The position numbers and the translations under genes are program-made. Of a stretch of DNA of 39,653 bases, positions 35,192-39,653 are shown piece by piece. The stretch covers positions 1 through 39,653 of the forward strand of contig DVED01000023.1 of the NCBI GenBank assembly GCA_015295945.1, read 5' to 3'. Positions within the stretch are counted from its first letter, which is position 1. Each line of letters begins with the position of its first letter. The notes beneath the pieces are model-generated. The model ran no database searches. It worked only from the letters and a program-made list of their open reading frames with translations, and was not told the DNA's origin. This DNA comes from Oscillatoriales cyanobacterium M59_W2019_021. GTDB lineage: Bacteria > Cyanobacteriota > Cyanobacteriia > Cyanobacteriales > Geitlerinemataceae.

Positions 35192-36057
35192 AATCGATTG
35201 GCGATCACCGCCACCGCAGTATTAATCGCAATTAGAAAAAAGACTAAGACTAAAGCCGTCGCATAAGCATTCACTTCTCCACCGGGAACGTTGGTGGCTA
35301 AATCATAAATGTGAACCGAAAGCGATCGACCGGAATCGAGTAACGAAGTGGGCAACCGATCGACATATCCGCTAGTAAAAATTAATGCAGCCGTTTCGGC
35401 AAGAGCTCGTCCAATTCCTAACAGTAATCCCACCGCCATTCCCGGTATTGCCGCAGGCAGTAATACCGCGTGCAAAATTGCAGTTCTCGACACTCCTAAT
35501 GCTGCTGCTACACGACGGTAATCGTCGGGAACGCTTCTCAATCCTTCTTGAGTCGATCGAATGAAAATCGGCAATACCATACACGCCAGCGTCAATCCTC
35601 CAGACAGAATCGAAAATCCCAACCCCAAGGTTTTCGCAAAAAAAGCATTGCCAAATAAGCCAAAAACGATCGACGGCGCACCCGCCAAAATATCCAAACT
35701 CAACCGCACGCCTTCCCCAAAACGGCTACCCACAGGCGTAAATTCCGTCAGTAAAATTGCCGTTCCCAAACCTAACGGAATGGCAACCAGCAAACACACT
35801 CCTAAAATTAAAGCTGTCGAGACTAATAATGGAAAAATCCCCCCCTCTCGTCCGGCATTGCGCGGCGCAGTAGTGAGGAATTCCCAGTTCAGTTGATGCC
35901 AACCTTGCCAGAAAATATCGCTGAGAATCCAGCCTAAAATACCCGCAACACCGAGAGAAATTGCCCAAACGATCCCCGTTGCCACCCATTCTGAAATATC
36001 CCCTCTCTGGCGATTATTGACCCGAGATCGCGCTAAAAATTGAGAACTATCGAACAC
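35179..36057 (-). CDS. pstA: Phosphate ABC transporter permease PstA
   Basis: About 292 residues from GTG 36057, which overlaps pstC by 11 bases; a further in-frame start at 36093 would overlap by 47. Six hydrophobic helices are seen. GREGGIFPLLVSTALILGV, LAGAPSIVFGLFGNAFF and STQEGLRSVPDDYRRVAAALG are PstA signatures, the last being the EAA-type loop that contacts PstB. GIGRALAETAALIFTSG is the conserved helix after it. It forms the channel with PstC. The final codons are part of the ATTACTT repeat, which has fixed the stop. Otherwise complete. Confidence 0.93.
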   Translation of the reverse strand: MFDSSQFLARSRVNNRQRGDISEWVATGIVWAISLGVAGILGWILSDIFWQGWHQLNWEFLTTAPRNAGREGGIFPLLVSTALILGVCLLVAIPLGLGTAILLTEFTPVGSRFGEGVRLSLDILAGAPSIVFGLFGNAFFAKTLGLGFSILSGGLTLACMVLPIFIRSTQEGLRSVPDDYRRVAAALGVSRTAILHAVLLPAAIPGMAVGLLLGIGRALAETAALIFTSGYVDRLPTSLLDSGRSLSVHIYDLATNVPGGEVNAYATALVLVFFLIAINTAVAVIANRLSNK

Positions 36058-36871
36058 CAGCAAACCACCTCCGATCGAGCCATTCTGCAACAAAAATTAA
36101 TATCGAAATTGCCCCCATTAAAACCAATCCCGTCACAAATAAAGCCGATCGATGATTGCCCGTGGCATACGCCATTTCTAGGGCAATATTTGCCGTCAGC
36201 GTTCGTACCGGATCGAACACAGTATGTGGCACTCGTACTACATTTCCACACACCATCAACACTGCCATTGTTTCCCCGATCGCCCTTCCTCCTGCTAAAA
36301 TAACACCCGTCACCAATCCCGACTTTGCCGCCGGAATCATCACGCCGCGAATCATCGACCATCGCGACAAACCCAACGCTGTCGCACTTTGCCAATATGC
36401 CTCCGGAATGCTAGCAAAACTCGCTTCGGCAACCAATGCCACCGTCGGCAAAATCATCAGTGCCAGCACCAAAATTCCCGCCAGCAAACTCGATCCTGGC
36501 GGATGCCAGCGATTGATGAGGGGAACGAGAACCACCAACCCCCAAAACCCGTAAACCACCGAAGGAATGCCTGCTAATAATTCGAGAAGGCGGCGGTATA
36601 ACGTTGATAGGAATGGCGGTGAATAGTAGCGGCAAAATAGCGCCGAAGCAATGCCGCAAGGGGTTGCCAGCAACACCGCACCCAAACTGACGAGGAGGGT
36701 GCCCAACAGCATTGGCACGAGGTTAAATCGATCGCTGGTGGGATGCCAATCGGAATCGGTAAAAAAGCGCGAAACTCCAATTTCTCGCAGCAAAAGAAGG
36801 GATTCCCCACACAAAAACAACACCATCAATAGCAAAATTGCTGCTGCGATTCCTGCCATTCCCCGCAGCAT
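36047..36871 (-). CDS. pstC: Phosphate ABC transporter permease PstC
   Basis: 274 residues from ATG 36871; an in-frame TTG at 36907 would add twelve and overlap pstS by 20 bases. The first helix (GIAAAILLLMVLFLCGESLLLL) is followed by FNLVPMLLGTLLVSLGAVLLATPCG, ELLAGIPSVVYGFWGLVVLVPL, and the EAA-type loop SFASIPEAYWQSATALGLSRW, which contacts PstB. GRAIGETMAVLMVCGN resembles the matching stretch of PstA. It pairs with PstA in the membrane. The gene order pstS-pstC-pstA-pstB is canonical. Confidence 0.92.
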   Translation of the reverse strand: MLRGMAGIAAAILLLMVLFLCGESLLLLREIGVSRFFTDSDWHPTSDRFNLVPMLLGTLLVSLGAVLLATPCGIASALFCRYYSPPFLSTLYRRLLELLAGIPSVVYGFWGLVVLVPLINRWHPPGSSLLAGILVLALMILPTVALVAEASFASIPEAYWQSATALGLSRWSMIRGVMIPAAKSGLVTGVILAGGRAIGETMAVLMVCGNVVRVPHTVFDPVRTLTANIALEMAYATGNHRSALFVTGLVLMGAISILIFVAEWLDRRWFAGVR

Positions 36872-36887
36872 CCAAATTAAAGTTATT

Positions 36888-37739
36888 TCATTGAGAAATC
36901 GGGACAAAATACTGTTCCTCGACGATATCTTTCACTTGGGAAGACTGGGCAAATTTAACGAATTCTTCGCTGAGTCCCTGGGGTGCGCCTGACGTGACTA
37001 AATTGAGGGGACGAGAAATGGGAAACGTGCCATTACGAACGGTTTCGGTGGAAGCTTCTACACCATTAACGGGTAATAATTTGATAGGCGTTCCATGTTC
37101 TACATTGTATTCTGCCGCACCTACGGAGACGTAACCGATCGCATTAGGATTTCCAGCAATGGTTTTAATTCCCTGTTCGTTATCGCCGATAATCGTATCG
37201 GCTTTAATGGCGGTGTTTTCTAGTTTGAAATAGTCGGCAAATAGTTCTAAGGTCGATCGCCCTTCCGCCTTGTTTACAACGGTAATTGGTGCATCGTTCC
37301 CGCCTACTTCCTGCCAATTATTAATTTTATCGGTGTAGATGCCGATAATTTGTTCGTTGGTGAGAGATTTAACGGGATTATTGCCATGGAGAATGACCGT
37401 AATTCCATCTCGGGCGATCGAATTTGCCGTTAAATCCGATTCTTCTGATTTGAGCGATCGCGACACCATGCCAATATCGGCAACCTGCGATCGCGCGTCG
37501 GCAATTCCTCGCGAAGACCCCCCAGTTTGTACGTCAATTCGCACTCCTGGGTGTTCCGCTTCGTAACGCTTGGCAATTTCCGCAGCTAGCGGCGCAACCG
37601 TACTCGATCCGGTGAGAACGAGCGTCTTTTGTGACGACTGACCGCACGCGGACAAACTGGTAACTAATCCCAAAAGGATGGGAACTTTGATAATCGTTTT
37701 CGAGTTAAATTGCGAACGAGAAAAGACACTTCGAGTCAT
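36888..37739 (-). CDS. pstS: Phosphate-binding lipoprotein PstS
   Basis: 283 residues from ATG 37739 (a TTG two codons earlier is possible). A signal peptide ends in LVTSLSAC-GQ, a lipobox, so the protein is a membrane-anchored lipoprotein. LTGSSTVAPLAAEIAKRYE, VQTGGSSRGIADARSQVADIGMVSRSL and GRSTLELFADYF are phosphate-contacting stretches. It is somewhat short for the group. It captures phosphate (or arsenate by mimicry) and delivers it to PstC/PstA. The stop is shortly before the pstC ATG. An ArsR-family gene lies 104 bases upstream on the same strand. I saw no clear PHO box (direct 8-bp repeats) ahead of it. Confidence 0.93.
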   Translation of the reverse strand: MTRSVFSRSQFNSKTIIKVPILLGLVTSLSACGQSSQKTLVLTGSSTVAPLAAEIAKRYEAEHPGVRIDVQTGGSSRGIADARSQVADIGMVSRSLKSEESDLTANSIARDGITVILHGNNPVKSLTNEQIIGIYTDKINNWQEVGGNDAPITVVNKAEGRSTLELFADYFKLENTAIKADTIIGDNEQGIKTIAGNPNAIGYVSVGAAEYNVEHGTPIKLLPVNGVEASTETVRNGTFPISRPLNLVTSGAPQGLSEEFVKFAQSSQVKDIVEEQYFVPISQ

Positions 37740-37837
37740 ATTCAATTCGTCATCAGTAGTTGTAGCGATCGTGACTCCTCAATCTGAAAACAAACTGAGT
37801 GAGAGATAAATTTATATGTGGGGTTTGGCGTTGGAAA

Positions 37838-37872
37838 CCCATTACCGATTACCCATTACCAATGACCAATTG
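37838..37872. repeat. Heptad repeat (CCCATTA-type) at the 3' end of the arsR-like gene
   Basis: Five consecutive units: CCCATTA, CCGATTA, CCCATTA, CCAATGA, CCAATTG. The arsR stop (37849-37851) falls within them, so the last residues LVIGNG are repeat-encoded. Confidence 0.8.
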
Positions 37873-38166
37873 ACAACATCCCAAATCGATCGCCGTTCCC
37901 GTTTCCGTGTGCCGCACCCCTTCCGCGAGGGTATACAACACCGCTTTGCCATCTCGCTGCGATCGCACCAAACCCGCCTCTCGCAACACTTTTAAATGGT
38001 GCGACAGTAAACTTTGCTCTAACCCCAGTACTGCGTTCATTTCACTGACGTGTTTGGGACTGCCGAGCAGGAGTTCCAGAATCGCCAATCGGGTGGCATC
38101 GGCAAGGGGTTTGAGCTTCCCCGCGCAGAACTCGGGCGAGATCGATCCGATTTCGGTCATTGCCAT
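37849..38166 (-). CDS. ArsR-family winged-helix repressor, probable metal(loid) sensor
   Basis: 105 residues. The fold reads LKPLADATRLAILELLL, then KHVSEMNAVLGLEQSLLSHHLKVLREAGLV (the DNA-reading helix) and the wing QRDGKAVLYTLAEGV. Cysteines are at 14, 97 and 98. The C-terminal Cys-Cys pair recalls the arsenite site of some ArsR proteins (Acidithiobacillus type), which use C-terminal vicinal cysteines; the usual helix-3 CxC of classic ArsR is absent. The gene directly precedes pstS in the same direction, so it may control the phosphate cluster. The C-terminus is decided by a heptad repeat. The family is certain; ligand and targets are inferred. Confidence 0.85.
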   Translation of the reverse strand: MAMTEIGSISPEFCAGKLKPLADATRLAILELLLGSPKHVSEMNAVLGLEQSLLSHHLKVLREAGLVRSQRDGKAVLYTLAEGVRHTETGTAIDLGCCQLVIGNG

Positions 38167-38316
38167 TCAGATGAACTGATTTTGATATGAAATAATTTTA
38201 ATACGTTGGATGCAAATTATCCCGAAGGGCAGAGGAAGCTTCGCCGTTTTTTTAGACAGGGAGAGGGGAGTATCCATCCCCTAAAATGCAACTTGTTGCG
38301 TAACCCGGACTGACGT

Positions 38317-39405
38317 TCACGTTCTCAATCCCAATCGATCGCCCGTTTCGACATCAAACCAATGAATCGATTGGGTGGGTAAAATAAAGCGTATGTCTTC
38401 GCCGCCCCAATCCCGTTGGGCATCGAGCAAAATCCGTAAGGTTCTCGGTTCGGCGAGATCGTCCCCTGCGAGGCGTACGCTCAACAAGTTTTGCATTCCC
38501 AAATTTTCGACGAGAAAGACTTTTCCGACTAACGCGGTTTCGTTCTCCGGTTGGGCGAGGCGCACGTCTTCCGGTCGAATGCCCAAGACCACTTGACGCG
38601 GCGTGGCAACCCCGTCGGGCAGGGAAATTTTGACCTCGCCCAACACTGCCGATCTGCCCTGACACGGGAGCGTGAGAAAATTCATTTGGGGACTGCCGAC
38701 AAACCCGGCGACAAATTGATTCGCCGGATGGGTGTAGAGGCGGCTGGGGGGATCGAGTTGTTGGACGTTTCCCTGATATAAAACAGCGACTTTCGTCGAA
38801 AGGGTCATGGCTTCCACTTGATCGTGGGTGACGTAAACCACCGGGGCAGATTGCTTCTCGAAAAGCTGTTTGATTTCCGCCCGCACTCGCTCTCGCAGCA
38901 AGGCATCTAAGTTACTTAACGGCTCGTCGAGTAAGAAAACATCGGGCTGGCGCACCAAAGCTCGACCCAAGGCGACGCGCTGCCGCTGCCCTCCGGAAAG
39001 CTGACCCGGCTTTTTGCCCATCAACTCGGCAGACAAATCGAGAAAGCGGCTGACTTCGGCAATTCGCCGTTGAATTTCGTCGGGGGGAGTTTTGCGAAGT
39101 TTGAGCGGCGAGGCGATATTGTCGTACACCGTCATGTGAGGATAGAGGGCGTAACTTTGGAAGACCATGGAAATATTACGATCGCCCGGTTTGAGTGCCG
39201 TTACATCGCGATCGCCGATAAAAATCTTTCCCCGAGAGGCTTCTTCGAGTCCGGCAATCAATCGCAACGTTGTAGACTTCCCGCATCCCGACGGACCCAG
39301 TAACGTGAGAAATTCCCCATCTTCAACGCTCAGGCTGATATCTTTCACGGGAATCGTTTTGCGATCGTAAGTTTTATTGAGATTTTTTAACTCCAGTTTT
39401 GCCAT
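38317..39405 (-). CDS. ugpC: ABC transporter ATP-binding protein, MalK/UgpC family
   Basis: 362 residues from ATG 39405; a GTG two codons upstream is possible. Walker A LLGPSGCGKSTTLRLIAGLE, Q-loop MVFQSYALYPHMTVYDNI, signature QLSGGQRQRVALGRALVR, Walker B VFLLDEPLSNLDALLR, and the switch His in VYVTHDQVEAM are intact. A C-terminal TOBE/OB-fold regulatory domain follows (VVLGIRPEDVRLA; DWGGEDIRFILP). Such subunits energise import of sugars, glycerol-phosphate or compatible solutes, often several systems at once. Permease and binding-protein genes are not in the window. The substrate cannot be assigned; the symbol follows the family name. Confidence 0.88.
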   Translation of the reverse strand: MAKLELKNLNKTYDRKTIPVKDISLSVEDGEFLTLLGPSGCGKSTTLRLIAGLEEASRGKIFIGDRDVTALKPGDRNISMVFQSYALYPHMTVYDNIASPLKLRKTPPDEIQRRIAEVSRFLDLSAELMGKKPGQLSGGQRQRVALGRALVRQPDVFLLDEPLSNLDALLRERVRAEIKQLFEKQSAPVVYVTHDQVEAMTLSTKVAVLYQGNVQQLDPPSRLYTHPANQFVAGFVGSPQMNFLTLPCQGRSAVLGEVKISLPDGVATPRQVVLGIRPEDVRLAQPENETALVGKVFLVENLGMQNLLSVRLAGDDLAEPRTLRILLDAQRDWGGEDIRFILPTQSIHWFDVETGDRLGLRT

Positions 39406-39424
39406 AATCACTCGGGAAATCGAA

Positions 39425-39452
39425 TGGGTAATTGGTAATGGGTAATGGGCGA
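39425..39452. repeat. Heptad repeat TGGGTAA-type upstream of the ABC ATPase
   Basis: Four consecutive units: TGGGTAA, TTGGTAA, TGGGTAA, TGGGCGA. It starts 20 bases ahead of the ATPase start on the minus strand. It is the same unit family, inverted, as the one at 37838. The rest of the edge (39453-39653) shows no gene. Confidence 0.75.
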
Positions 39453-39653
39453 TCGTCTATTTCTGAAGTCTACGCAACTGGGGGCATTGTATCATTCCCT
39501 CGAACTGTCCTGAGAAAACTACCGAGAGGAGAGCGTCGGAGAGAGGGGGGAGCCGGGGAGGCAGGCAGGGCTGTTTCATTTTCATGAATTTTAGCTTATG
39601 TTTGCACCGCCAATAGGTCTAGAGCGGGTTAATAAATTGCCTCTAATTTTTTA

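Noticed and set aside
37746-37848. PHO box ahead of pstS
   Set aside because: I looked for tandem CTTAACCT-like octamers and found none that match well.

Overview
The window is chromosomal DNA from a cyanobacterium, most likely a filamentous one. HIP1-type GCGATCGC octamers are dense throughout. Clusters of seven-base tandem repeats (STRR type) occupy many intergenic gaps. The gene set is typical of the group: photorespiratory glcF, a class 3 aldehyde dehydrogenase, NAD-type malic enzyme, a cyanobacterial-order Mrp antiporter operon, and DUF3110 and DUF1622 families. I found no tRNA, rRNA, CRISPR array, prophage or intact insertion sequence.

Layout. 1-2679 (-) is the 5' part of a secreted RTX-repeat zinc metallopeptidase that runs off the left edge. 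A gene-poor stretch follows, then a 39-residue single-helix membrane protein (3445, +), a GT4 glycosyltransferase (3631, +) and glcF (5366, +). On the minus strand lie an aldehyde dehydrogenase (6821-8179), murQ with a translationally coupled DUF3110 gene (8263-9602), and a small hypothetical gene whose start codon sits in a hairpin. 10364-13712 (+) is a two-gene signalling module: a histidine-kinase-like protein that has lost its phospho-acceptor His, followed by a PAS-GAF-GGDEF diguanylate cyclase. Malic enzyme (13787-15178, -) borders an AT-rich, poorly annotated patch (about 15226-16059) bounded by inverted imperfect heptad repeats. After a hypothetical exported protein come mtnA and mtnB (methionine salvage), a NarL-type response regulator with a palindromic repeat inserted in frame, and purF.

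21729-27296 (+) is a tightly overlapping eight-gene Mrp Na+/H+ antiporter operon in the order C-D1-D2-E-F-G-A'-B, where A' is a short MrpA-like subunit. A DUF1622 gene follows. The minus strand then carries an EI24/CysZ-like membrane protein, an orphan TpsB outer-membrane transporter, a site-2 protease with CBS domains, glutathione reductase, a pst phosphate-uptake cluster (arsR-pstS-pstC-pstA-pstB) headed by a cysteine-bearing ArsR regulator, and a MalK/UgpC-type ABC ATPase at the right edge.

Most noteworthy: the predicted pseudo-histidine-kinase next to an intact diguanylate cyclase; the response regulator with a repeat-encoded insertion in its receiver domain; heptanucleotide satellites that supply the stop or start codons of four genes; the ArsR-Pst association, which hints at an arsenic/phosphate link; and the hairpin carrying a 16S-tail-like sequence at the start of a small gene. 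None is proven to be a new system. Each can be tested by the stated check.
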